Position numbers and translations under genes: made by a program | Shown: one piece after another, positions 6,667 to 13,600 of the stretch | Layout of the letters: every line of letters begins with the position of its first letter | Position numbering within the stretch: position 1 is the stretch's first letter | Notes under the pieces: generated by a model | What the model was told of the DNA's origin: nothing | Databases searched by the model: none | The model's input: the letters and a program-made list of their open reading frames with translations, nothing else | From: a bacterium | Lineage (GTDB): Bacteria; Bacillota_I; Bacilli_A; RF39; UBA660 | Direction: 5' to 3' | Length of the DNA stretch: 35,253 nucleotides | Assembly (NCBI GenBank): GCA_029007415.1 | Contig: JAQXHT010000075.1 | Location: 1-35,253 of the forward strand

Positions 6667-7178
6667 TGAAAGATAAAATTGATACTAAAAATGTATATTT
6701 AGCAGAATTGAAAAGATGTGATAAAGATAGAGGAGTAGAACTAATGGATCCTCTTTCTTATGTTTTTGTCTATCAACAAGATGATTCTTTCTATAATATA
6801 ATAACAAAAGAAGAGTATCCTACTTATAAACGAGTTCCTTATTCTAATGATACTGCTAATGGAGAAGATTATGGTACTAAGGTTAAGTTACTTAATAATA
6901 TATATGTAACTGGACCTTGTTATTTACTAACTAGTGCTAAAGGAAAAGAATTATTTGCTAAAGATAGCATAGAATTAAAAGATATTGAAGATTATATTTT
7001 GAATTCATCTTATTTTTTTAAAGATAGAGTTGATATAGCTATTAACCGATTAGTAGACTTAAAACAACCGTTTAAGATGATTGGTATAATTAAAAGAGAA
7101 ACAGCAAGAAAAGATGAAATAAATGTTTATTTAAAAAATAGTACTAAAAATAGACAGAAGGTGAAAAAGTGGAAGTAA
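6666..7178 (+). CDS. Uncharacterised protein encoded inside the suf operon
   Basis: I do not recognise this 170-aa soluble protein. It starts at the ATG that overlaps the sufU stop, with GGAGAG 6 nt upstream, and ends 10 nt inside sufB, so it is locked into the operon on both sides. It has two cysteines (Cys13 in LKRCDKDRG and Cys79 in VTGPCYLLTS), an aromatic-rich middle with several Tyr, a mixed alpha/beta composition and a basic C-terminal tail (STKNRQKVKKWK). No signal peptide or membrane segment is seen. Position implies a role in Fe-S assembly, such as an adaptor or a replacement for something absent in the short SufD. That is inference from context only. Confidence 0.75.
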   Translation: MKDKIDTKNVYLAELKRCDKDRGVELMDPLSYVFVYQQDDSFYNIITKEEYPTYKRVPYSNDTANGEDYGTKVKLLNNIYVTGPCYLLTSAKGKELFAKDSIELKDIEDYILNSSYFFKDRVDIAINRLVDLKQPFKMIGIIKRETARKDEINVYLKNSTKNRQKVKKWK

Positions 7179-8479
7179 AAGGTTTATCTAAAAATAATAT
7201 TATCACTATCTCTAATTATAAAGGAGAAGATGACTGGGTAAAAGAATATCGCTTAAAAGCTTTTGAACAGTTTGAAAACACGAGTGATAAACTTCCGTTT
7301 GGACCAGAATTTAAACTTGATTTTGATAAAATAACTTATTATAAATCACAAGATGATACTTTAAGAAATGATTGGAATCAAGTGTTAAAGCCAGTCAAAG
7401 AAGAACTTGAAAACTTAGGAGTTCTTGAGAGTGAACAACATATGGGTGGTATGGGTGTTCAATATGAAAGTGAAGTTATTTATCACAAAATGCTAGATGA
7501 GTTAGAAGCTAAAAATATTATCTTTACTTCTATTGAAGATGCTCTAAAAAATCATAAAGATATCGCTGAGAAGTATTTTGGTAAGATTGTTTCTTATAAA
7601 GAAAATAAATATGCTGCTTTAAATAGTAGTGTATTTTCTGGCGGAAGTTTCATCTATATTCCTCCACATACTAAACTAGATAGACCTCTTCAAAGTTATT
7701 TTCGTATCAATAGTAAGAATATGGGACAGTTTGAGCGAACTTTAATCATCGTTGATGATGATAGTGATTTACATTATATTGAAGGTTGTACCGCTCCTAC
7801 TTATAGTGAAGATTCACTTCATGCTGCAGTAGTAGAGATTTACGTTGGAAAAAATAGTAAGTGTCGATATACAACCATTCAAAACTGGGCTCCTAATGTT
7901 TATAACTTAGTTACTAAAAGAGCTTTAGTTGATACCAATGGAACAATGGAATGGATTGATGGTAATATTGGCAGTAAACTTACAATGAAATATCCTTGTT
8001 GTGTTTTAAAAGGAGATAATAGTAAAGGAACATGTGTTACTATTTCATTAGCTAGTTCTAATCAGGACCAAGATACGGGAGCAAGAATGATTCATCTAGG
8101 AAAAAATACTAAGAGTAATATCATTTCTAAGAGTATTGCTAGAAATGGTGGAAATGCTACTTATCGTGGTAAAGTTAGAATAGGAAGCGATGCTCTTAAC
8201 TCTGATGCTATGATTAAATGTGATACTTTAATACTCGATGAATTGAGTAAGAGTGACACAATTCCTACTAATGTTTTAGAAAATAATGAATCAGTGTTAG
8301 AACATGAAGCAACTGTTTCCAAGATAAGTGATGATAACTTATTTTATCTAATGAGTAAGGGTATTCCAAAGGAAAAATGTGAAGAATTAATAGTCTTAGG
8401 CTTCTTAGAAGAGTTTAGAGAAGAACTACCAATGGAGTATGCTGTAGAACTAAATCAGTTAATTAAGAGAAATCTTTAA
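7169..8479 (+). CDS. sufB: SufB Fe-S cluster scaffold subunit
   Basis: The 436-aa protein is the main scaffold on which clusters are assembled. The beta-helix core contains AAVVEIYVGKNSKCRYTTIQ, NWAPNVYNLVTKRA and MKYPCCVLKGDNSKG, all typical of SufB. SFSG-type sequence appears as SSVFSGGSFIYIPPHTKLD. The C-terminal ESVLEHEATVSKISDDNLFY is the conserved helical end that binds SufC. It is slightly shorter than the usual 465-480 aa because of a shorter N-terminus. GTG is the start, with AAGGTG upstream. It ends the operon; no sufA-like gene follows. Confidence 0.95.
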   Translation: MEVKGLSKNNIITISNYKGEDDWVKEYRLKAFEQFENTSDKLPFGPEFKLDFDKITYYKSQDDTLRNDWNQVLKPVKEELENLGVLESEQHMGGMGVQYESEVIYHKMLDELEAKNIIFTSIEDALKNHKDIAEKYFGKIVSYKENKYAALNSSVFSGGSFIYIPPHTKLDRPLQSYFRINSKNMGQFERTLIIVDDDSDLHYIEGCTAPTYSEDSLHAAVVEIYVGKNSKCRYTTIQNWAPNVYNLVTKRALVDTNGTMEWIDGNIGSKLTMKYPCCVLKGDNSKGTCVTISLASSNQDQDTGARMIHLGKNTKSNIISKSIARNGGNATYRGKVRIGSDALNSDAMIKCDTLILDELSKSDTIPTNVLENNESVLEHEATVSKISDDNLFYLMSKGIPKEKCEELIVLGFLEEFREELPMEYAVELNQLIKRNL

Positions 8480-8503
8480 ATTTTTTTAAGATTTCCCTTT
8501 TTT
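8470..8503 (+). terminator. Possible weak terminator of the suf operon
   Basis: AAATCTT at 8470-8476 pairs with AAGATTT at 8488-8494, with AAA/TTT pairing inside, and CCCTTTTTT follows. The stem is AT-only at its top and overlaps the sufB stop codon. Confidence 0.4.
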
Positions 8504-8508
8504 GCATT

Positions 8509-8595
8509 TTCAGGCATAAATTTTCCTGAATTTTGCAAATTCAGCTACTGAAAACGCTAAATTCGGCCAAAAATAGGGCTGAATTTGCAAAATTC
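8509..8595. repeat. Nested inverted-repeat cluster between sufB and ssb
   Basis: A perfect 18-bp inverted repeat pairs 8528-8545 with 8578-8595. Smaller perfect palindromes overlap it: TTCAGG/CCTGAA (8509-8530) and TTCAG-cta-CTGAA (8540-8552). The core AAATTC(A/G)GC occurs directly at 8537 and 8559 and inverted at 8578. The 32-nt spacer is richer in G+C than its surroundings. It may be a large RNA hairpin, an operator cluster or a palindromic mobile repeat. Confidence 0.75.
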
Positions 8596-8654
8596 CCTGT
8601 TTGCTTTTTACTTTTGACTTATGTTAGAGTACCAGTCAAGAAAGGAGGAGTCAT

Positions 8655-9002
8655 ATGCTTAATGAACTAGTTTTAGTCGGTAGACTTGCTAATGAAATTA
8701 GAATTAACAAGACCGAAACTGGCAAAAAGATTGGTAATTTAACTCTAGCTGTTCCAAGAAGTTTTAAGAATATGGACGGTTTGTATGAAACTGATTTTGT
8801 TCCTTGTATTTTATGGGATGAAAAAGCAGCCATTGCTAAAGAGTATTGCCATACTGGCGATATCGTCGGTATTAAAGGTCGCTTGCAATCAAGAGTGATT
8901 GAAACAGAAGCTGGAAGAAGAAGTCATTTAGAAGTAGTAGCAGAAAGATTAACATTTCTATCTAGTAAAAAAATAGAAGATGTCAAAAATACTGATATTT
9001 GA
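8655..9002 (+). CDS. ssb: Short single-stranded DNA-binding protein
   Basis: This 115-aa OB-fold protein begins MLNELVLVGRLANEIRINKT and contains NLTLAVPRSFKN, FVPCILWDEKAA and GDIVGIKGRLQSR, the standard SSB core strands. It stops right after the OB fold and lacks the acidic DDDIPF-type tip that recruits partner proteins. In size it resembles Bacillus SsbB more than the main SsbA, so it may be a secondary SSB or a competence- or repair-type version. AGGAGG lies 7 nt before the ATG. No clear sigma-A promoter was identified upstream, where the palindromic cluster sits. Its last 24 coding bases recur near the right end of the window. Confidence 0.85.
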   Translation: MLNELVLVGRLANEIRINKTETGKKIGNLTLAVPRSFKNMDGLYETDFVPCILWDEKAAIAKEYCHTGDIVGIKGRLQSRVIETEAGRRSHLEVVAERLTFLSSKKIEDVKNTDI

Positions 9003-9003
9003 T
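8977..9003 (+). repeat. Copy 1 of a 27-nt dispersed repeat (ssb 3' end)
   Basis: Positions 8977-9003, covering the last codons and stop of ssb, match 34748-34774 at 26 of 27 bases. The single difference is A versus G at the tenth base of copy 2 after 34748 (34758). Confidence 0.7.
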
Positions 9004-9055
9004 AATTGATGATTTCCAGATATTGTAATTGAAGAAGAGTTAATTATTTGTAAAC

Positions 9056-9089
9056 TTAACAGAAAAATACTTTTTAACTAGTATATAAT
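9056..9089 (+). promoter_or_regulatory. Promoter for the XRE regulator
   Basis: TTAACA (9056-9061) is followed after 17 nt by TAGTAT (9079-9084), overlapping a consensus TATAAT (9084-9089). It ends about 20 nt before the start codon. Confidence 0.4.
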
Positions 9090-9109
9090 AAATACTTGAG
9101 GTGGTAAGA

Positions 9110-9454
9110 ATGCTATTGGCAAAAAGAATTAAAGAATTAAGACTAGAAAAGAATCTAACGCAAGAAGAATTAGGAAAATTAATAAACGTTACTAAAGTTA
9201 GCATTTGTTGTTATGAAAATGCAGCTCGAGTTCCTACTCTTGAGACTTTACTAGCTCTTGCTGATGTTTTTAATGTTGGACTTGATTATCTATTAGGAAG
9301 AGAAGAAACTGTAGAAGTCTTAGAAGAAAAGACTAAAATGTCTAAAGAAGAAGTAGAATTTATTAAAGAAATTCGTAATAATAAAAAAACTTATGAATTT
9401 TTAATCACTAATCCGAAAAGATGTGCTTCTTTAATTGAAAAAAAACTAAGTTAG
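9110..9454 (+). CDS. XRE-family HTH transcriptional regulator
   Basis: The 114-aa protein has an N-terminal Cro/C1-type helix-turn-helix over about residues 5-58. It runs from KRIKELRLEKNLTQEELGKL through VTKVSICCYENAARVPTLETLL to VFNVGLDYLLGRE. A charged helical C-terminal half (EVLEEKTKMSKEEVEFIKEI) probably dimerises. The start is the ATG at 9110, placed 5 nt after GAGGTGG. It stands between ssb and the nucleoside phosphorylase gene in the same direction, with its own promoter. Targets are unknown; autoregulation would be usual for the family. No prophage genes are nearby. Confidence 0.85.
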   Translation: MLLAKRIKELRLEKNLTQEELGKLINVTKVSICCYENAARVPTLETLLALADVFNVGLDYLLGREETVEVLEEKTKMSKEEVEFIKEIRNNKKTYEFLITNPKRCASLIEKKLS

Positions 9455-9457
9455 TAA

Positions 9458-9487
9458 TTGACGATAAAGTTTTTCTAAACCTATAAT
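9458..9487 (+). promoter_or_regulatory. Strong sigma-A promoter for the nucleoside phosphorylase
   Basis: TTGACG (9458-9463) and TATAAT (9482-9487) are 18 nt apart. The start site would fall near 9494, directly at the AGGTGAT ribosome binding site, giving a very short leader. Confidence 0.65.
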
Positions 9488-9503
9488 TATAATAGGTGAT
9501 AGA

Positions 9504-10727
9504 ATGATAAAGGAAATTATTGAAAAGAAGAAAAATAAAGAAGAACTCTCTAAAGAGGAACTGGAAGAAATATTTCTTGGTTATTTAAATGGAACAGTAG
9601 AAGATTATCAGATGAGTGCCTTTTTAATGGCTATTTGTCTTAATGGAATGACTGATAAAGAAACATTTATTGTAACCGATTTATTCTTACATAGTGGTGA
9701 TATGTTAGATTTATCTTTTATCGAGGGAGTCAAAGTTGATAAACATTCAACTGGTGGTGTAGGTGATAAAACTACCTTAGTAGTTGGTCCAATTGTTGCT
9801 AGTTGTGGTGTTCCTTTTATAAAGATGAGTGGTAGAGGTTTAGGTTTTACAGGAGGTACTATTGATAAATTAGAAAGTATACCTAATTTAAAAGTATCTT
9901 TAACAACAGAAGAAATTGAAAAACAAGCCAAAGAAATTGGTCTTGTTATAACCTCACAGACTAAAAATTTAACTCCACTTGATAAAAAAGTTTATGCTTT
10001 AAGAGATGCAACTTCTACGACTGAGAGTATTCCTTTAATTGCTAGTAGTATTATGAGTAAGAAAATAGCAGGAGGAGCTGAAAAAATCGTCATAGATATC
10101 AAAGTTGGTGAAGGGGCTTTACTAAAAACGAAAGAAGAAGCTGAAAAGCTTGGTGAGTTACTAGTTAAAATAGGTAATCACTATAAAAGAGAAGTAAGTC
10201 TCATCTATTCTGATATGTCTATGCCGTTAGGAAAAGCTGTTGGAAATAAATTAGAAGTCATTGAAGCAATTAAAGTCTTAAAAGGTTTAGAGAAAGAAGC
10301 TTTATATGATGAATGTATTCTAATAGCTGCTAAATTAATCTCTCTTGCTAAGAATATTTCTTTAGAAAAAGCAAGTGATGAAGCAATTAACTCTATCGAA
10401 AGTGGTAAAGCTTATAAAAAATTTGAAGAATTTGTAGCTTATCAACATGGTGATTTACAAAATCTAAAAGAAGCAGAAAAACCAATAATAATAAGAGCAA
10501 ACAAACCTGGTACTATTAAAAAAATACATGCTTTAGAAGTCGCAAAATTGTCCTATCAACTAGGAGCATTACGAACTACTAAAGATGAAAAAATTGATTA
10601 TAATGCAGGTGTCTATATTGAAAGAAAAATAGGGGATAAAATAGCACCAGGTGCTGTTCTTATGAAGCTTTACACTATTAAAAAAATTGACAATATCAAT
10701 CTAGACCTAATTTTTGAAATATCTTGA
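9504..10727 (+). CDS. pdp: Pyrimidine-nucleoside/thymidine phosphorylase
   Basis: The 407-aa enzyme cleaves pyrimidine nucleosides with phosphate to free base and (deoxy)ribose-1-phosphate in nucleoside salvage. The signature VDKHSTGGVGDKTTLVVGP (about residues 75-93) and SGRGLGFTGGTIDKLESIP are diagnostic. IDIKVGEGALLKT and ALRDATSTTESIPLIASS are further conserved blocks around the phosphate and base sites. The usual length is about 433 aa, so this copy is about 25 residues shorter, mostly at the C-terminal domain. AGGTGAT precedes the ATG. It is probably monocistronic, with its own promoter and terminator. Pdp versus DeoA specificity cannot be settled by eye. Confidence 0.92.
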   Translation: MIKEIIEKKKNKEELSKEELEEIFLGYLNGTVEDYQMSAFLMAICLNGMTDKETFIVTDLFLHSGDMLDLSFIEGVKVDKHSTGGVGDKTTLVVGPIVASCGVPFIKMSGRGLGFTGGTIDKLESIPNLKVSLTTEEIEKQAKEIGLVITSQTKNLTPLDKKVYALRDATSTTESIPLIASSIMSKKIAGGAEKIVIDIKVGEGALLKTKEEAEKLGELLVKIGNHYKREVSLIYSDMSMPLGKAVGNKLEVIEAIKVLKGLEKEALYDECILIAAKLISLAKNISLEKASDEAINSIESGKAYKKFEEFVAYQHGDLQNLKEAEKPIIIRANKPGTIKKIHALEVAKLSYQLGALRTTKDEKIDYNAGVYIERKIGDKIAPGAVLMKLYTIKKIDNINLDLIFEIS

Positions 10728-10743
10728 AAAAGATATTTTTCTT
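10717..10743 (+). terminator. Terminator of the phosphorylase gene
   Basis: AAATATCTT (10717-10725) pairs with AAGATATTT (10730-10738) across a GAAA tetraloop, followed by TTCTTT. The hairpin overlaps the stop codon and the -35 box of the next promoter. Confidence 0.6.
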
Positions 10744-10752
10744 TGCTATACT
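10724..10752 (+). promoter_or_regulatory. Strong promoter for the adhesin/sortase genes
   Basis: TTGAAA (10724-10729) and TATACT (10747-10752) are 17 nt apart, with a TG extension at 10744-10745. The adhesin ATG is 27 nt further on. Confidence 0.7.
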
Positions 10753-10778
10753 TTATCTATAAAGGTAAGGTGAGACAT

Positions 10779-12329
10779 ATGGGTACTAAAGGTACGCGAA
10801 AGAAAGTAATAAAACAGTCAAAGTCTGATATCGAGTTTGAAAAAGCTAAGAAAAATGTTAAGACAATTGGAATTGTTTCAATAATAGCATTACTAATAAT
10901 TACAGTAATAGGTTTTGTTGTTTATGGAAAAAGCTCTTATGCGGCATTATTACAATCACTTCCAAATACTTTCACAAGTAGAACCGGTACAAGTCCAAGT
11001 TCCGCTTGTAAAGATAATAGTTCATCTCCTGCTTGTAAAGTGTTACGTGAGATAGGAACAATTGATATTATTCATGGCTTCCAAGCTAGTTATAATGGTA
11101 CACTTGCTGATTTATATTGTATAGAACATAATAAAGAAATGAAATCAAGTGTTAACTATACAAAAGATGCATCAGTATTATCTACATATCCTGGAATTGT
11201 TTACATCTTAGATAACGATAAATTTACAACAACAGGAGCAGCTTGTATAAGTAGTGGAAGTTGTACTTCTTCACAATTACACGAATACTTAACCCAAATT
11301 GCTATTTGGTGGTATATCGATAAAGTAAATGGTTGTGATGATGATAAAGATTATACAGCTAAAGGAACAGTAGCTAGTGGTGTTACTGTAGATGAAGATG
11401 GCGAGTATAAATATGATGATAATGGTGATTATAAATTCTATAATAACTTAACAGCACAAGATAAAAAAGATATCAGTGCTAGTAAATATGCATCAGAAAT
11501 TAAAAAGTTAGTTGATGGCGCTGTTGCTTATAAAGGAGAAACAACTAATGCTAATATTTCGTTACCAACTACTGATAAAATAACTTATACTTTAAGAAGT
11601 GATGGTTTAATGACTAACGAAATTACACCAACAAGTACAGCAAGTAGCTTTTCAAGTTATAATGTATCAGTTACTGATTCTAATGTAAAAGTAGTAAATA
11701 CTACTGGAGTTGAACAAACAACATTTGGAAAAGGAGAATCATTCAAAATCTTTATTCCAAAATCAGCTATTCCAGCTAAAGGTGAAGTAACAGTTAATGT
11801 TAATGTAGAAGGTACATTCAGTAAAAAAGATGCTTTCTTCTATAAACCAGATGATTCTAATGTTCAAAAGACAGTATTAGGTGTTATCAATAACGAAAAA
11901 CAAAGCGTTAAACTAGATTTAAAATATGAAATTGATTTAGGTGAAGGAATATTCAAGAAAGTAGAAGCTGGAACTGGTAAACAAATTAGTGGCGCAGTCT
12001 TAACTGTTGTAGATAGTGAAGGAAATACGGTTGATACTATTACAACTACTGATGAAGCTAAAACATTAATCTTACCAGTAGGAAAATATACTGTAACAGA
12101 AACAACAATTCCAGACGGTTATAGTGCTGAAAAGACAACTTATGAATTCGAAATCAAGAAAGATGAAACAACAGAAATAGTTTTAGAAAACACTAAAGAA
12201 ATTGATGTTCCAAATACTAAAGCTAGTATAAACTATATTTATGGAATTGGAGCAACCGTAATTATTGTTGGTATTGTCTTCATTGTAGTAGCTAATAAAA
12301 CTTCTAATGAAAAAAAGAAGAAAAATTAA
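10779..12329 (+). CDS. Sortase-anchored surface adhesin with thioester and SpaA/Cna-B-like domains
   Basis: The 516-aa product is a predicted wall-attached surface protein. A basic N-terminus and hydrophobic segment (30-50) end in KSSYA-A, a likely signal-peptidase site. Residues about 95-185 resemble a thioester domain: Cys114 in LYCIEH and Gln173 in LTQIAIWWYID are the expected bond partners. Three other Cys-rich spots (77-86, 156-162, 186) could form disulfides. A middle beta-rich region has no signature I recognise. A SpaA/prealbumin-like domain (about 388-472) follows, containing GAVLTVVD and LPVGKYTVTETTIPDGY. The C-terminus has a sorting signal: VPNTK (477-481), a hydrophobic helix, then a Lys-rich tail. 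ATG 10779 has AAGGTGAG upstream. The next gene is a sortase. Confidence 0.8.
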   Translation: MGTKGTRKKVIKQSKSDIEFEKAKKNVKTIGIVSIIALLIITVIGFVVYGKSSYAALLQSLPNTFTSRTGTSPSSACKDNSSSPACKVLREIGTIDIIHGFQASYNGTLADLYCIEHNKEMKSSVNYTKDASVLSTYPGIVYILDNDKFTTTGAACISSGSCTSSQLHEYLTQIAIWWYIDKVNGCDDDKDYTAKGTVASGVTVDEDGEYKYDDNGDYKFYNNLTAQDKKDISASKYASEIKKLVDGAVAYKGETTNANISLPTTDKITYTLRSDGLMTNEITPTSTASSFSSYNVSVTDSNVKVVNTTGVEQTTFGKGESFKIFIPKSAIPAKGEVTVNVNVEGTFSKKDAFFYKPDDSNVQKTVLGVINNEKQSVKLDLKYEIDLGEGIFKKVEAGTGKQISGAVLTVVDSEGNTVDTITTTDEAKTLILPVGKYTVTETTIPDGYSAEKTTYEFEIKKDETTEIVLENTKEIDVPNTKASINYIYGIGATVIIVGIVFIVVANKTSNEKKKKN

Positions 12330-12984
12330 TAAAAAAGGCCAACTTCTTCTAGTTGGTCTTTTCTTCCTTTTAATAGGAATAGGAGTAGTTGTTTCTGTTC
12401 CTTTTAAGACTTTAAAAAATAAAGTATTTGATGAAATGAAATTAGCTATATATCAAGATGATATCAATGAAGATAATGACACTATTCAAAATGTAGAAAC
12501 AAAAGATATTGAACAAAAAGATAATCAACAGAATAATACTTCATCAACACCAAGTAATACCCAAACGTCAAAACCAGTCTCTTATACCTATGTTGGACAA
12601 TTATCAATTCCCAAGATAAGATTTAAACGCGGATTTGTTAAAAAAGAATCAAGATATAATAATATTGAATATAATATTGCTATTGCAGAAGAAGCCGATT
12701 ATCCAGATGTTAAGAATGGTAATTTCATCTTAATGGCTCACTCAGGTGATGCTCCTATTTCTTTTTTTGAACCACTTTATAAACTAGAACTAGGAGATCA
12801 AGCAACAGTTAGTTATCAAGCAAAAGCTTATTATTATACTTTAGTTAAAACTTATCAAGTAGAAAAGACAGGAAAGATTGCTATTTATAGAAATTATAAT
12901 AAAAAAACATTAACACTAATAACTTGTACACATGATGATTTAACAAAACAAAGTGTATATATCTTTGAACAAACTAATGAATAA
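12307..12984 (+). CDS. Sortase (transpeptidase) paired with the adhesin
   Basis: The 225-aa membrane enzyme should cut the sorting signal of the neighbouring adhesin and join it to peptidoglycan or a pilus subunit. An N-terminal transmembrane helix (about 12-32) is followed by a Gln/Asn-rich linker, and the sortase beta-barrel starts at GQLSIPKIRF (98-107). The catalytic His is His145 in ILMAHSGD and the catalytic Cys is Cys207 in TLTLITCTHDDLTKQSVYIF. The Arg normally a few residues after the Cys is absent; no Arg lies after Cys207. The gene overlaps the adhesin by 23 bp and has no clear ribosome binding site, so coupling is likely. A class cannot be assigned confidently. Confidence 0.85.
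   Translation: MKKRRKINKKGQLLLVGLFFLLIGIGVVVSVPFKTLKNKVFDEMKLAIYQDDINEDNDTIQNVETKDIEQKDNQQNNTSSTPSNTQTSKPVSYTYVGQLSIPKIRFKRGFVKKESRYNNIEYNIAIAEEADYPDVKNGNFILMAHSGDAPISFFEPLYKLELGDQATVSYQAKAYYYTLVKTYQVEKTGKIAIYRNYNKKTLTLITCTHDDLTKQSVYIFEQTNE
12331..12370 (+). terminator. Terminator-like hairpin inside the sortase start
   Basis: AAGGCCAAC (12335-12343) pairs with GTTGGTCTT (12352-12360) with one G-T wobble, followed by a U-rich run. It begins just after the adhesin stop and lies within codons 10-20 of the sortase, so it could cut transcription between adhesin and sortase. Confidence 0.5.
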
Positions 12985-12996
12985 GGAGGGAATAAT

Positions 12997-13590
12997 ATGG
13001 ATTTGAATTTTATGGATAAAGTTAGTTTATTTACAAAAATAAACTTTTCTTCCTTTTTAACAATTGAAGAAGCTTTAATCTTTATAATAATATTTCTTTT
13101 TTTACTATTTAATTTAAAATATAAAAACAAAATAGTTTCTATCTTTATACCATTCCTTCTTTTATTCATTACAAGTTTCAGTCTTTTCCTTTTTGGAAGT
13201 GATATAACTTATGTTTTAGAAACAATTATGAAAGGAATAATTTATTCATTTTATTTTCCTAATATAATCTTTTATATAATTACTGTTCTAATAAGTTTTC
13301 TCTTTTTTATATATACCATTATTTCTAAAAAATTAACTAATAAAGAAAAGATAGTTAACTATCTTATATGTGGTTTTCACTTATATTTATTTGTACTCTT
13401 TACAACTAACTGTCTTAATCTAAAAGTATCATTAATTTCTCCTGCAAAAATCTATAAACATGATGAATTATACGTTTTAGTAGCAGTAAGTCAAGTAGTA
13501 TTTTATCTAAATATAATCTATCAAAGTGTAAAGCTAGCCGTAAGAAAATTGAAAAAACAAGACGCTAGTGCTATAATGTATGAGAAGTGA
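12997..13590 (+). CDS. Uncharacterised multi-pass membrane protein
   Basis: The 197-aa protein has about five hydrophobic segments: around residues 24-40, 46-68, 84-110, 120-145 and 160-178. A Lys-rich C-terminal tail (KLAVRKLKKQDAS) suggests a cytoplasmic end. I recognise no family. It starts 12 nt after the sortase stop behind AAGGAGGG, so it belongs to the surface operon. Its last codons contain a strong promoter for the next gene. It is very rich in Phe, Ile and Leu, as expected for such a protein in AT-rich DNA. A role in the surface assembly pathway is inferred from context only. Confidence 0.65.
   Translation: MDLNFMDKVSLFTKINFSSFLTIEEALIFIIIFLFLLFNLKYKNKIVSIFIPFLLLFITSFSLFLFGSDITYVLETIMKGIIYSFYFPNIIFYIITVLISFLFFIYTIISKKLTNKEKIVNYLICGFHLYLFVLFTTNCLNLKVSLISPAKIYKHDELYVLVAVSQVVFYLNIIYQSVKLAVRKLKKQDASAIMYEK
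13549..13577 (+). promoter_or_regulatory. Internal promoter for the LTA-synthase-like gene
   Basis: TTGAAA (13549-13554), a 17-nt spacer and TGcTATAAT (13569-13577) lie inside the 3' end of the upstream gene. Predicted initiation near 13584 is about 17 nt before the start codon. Confidence 0.7.
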
Positions 13591-13600
13591 GGTTTATTTT

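Noticed and set aside
8651..8833. Minus-strand ORF opposite ssb
   Set aside because: Shadow of the ssb frame; ssb has the strong ribosome binding site and conserved motifs.
9608..9931. Minus-strand ORF of 107 codons inside the nucleoside phosphorylase gene
   Set aside because: Antisense to the phosphorylase signature region; no start signals.
12894..13169. Minus-strand ORF over the sortase end
   Set aside because: Antisense to two plus-strand genes with good start sites; composition is typical of reversed membrane-helix codons.
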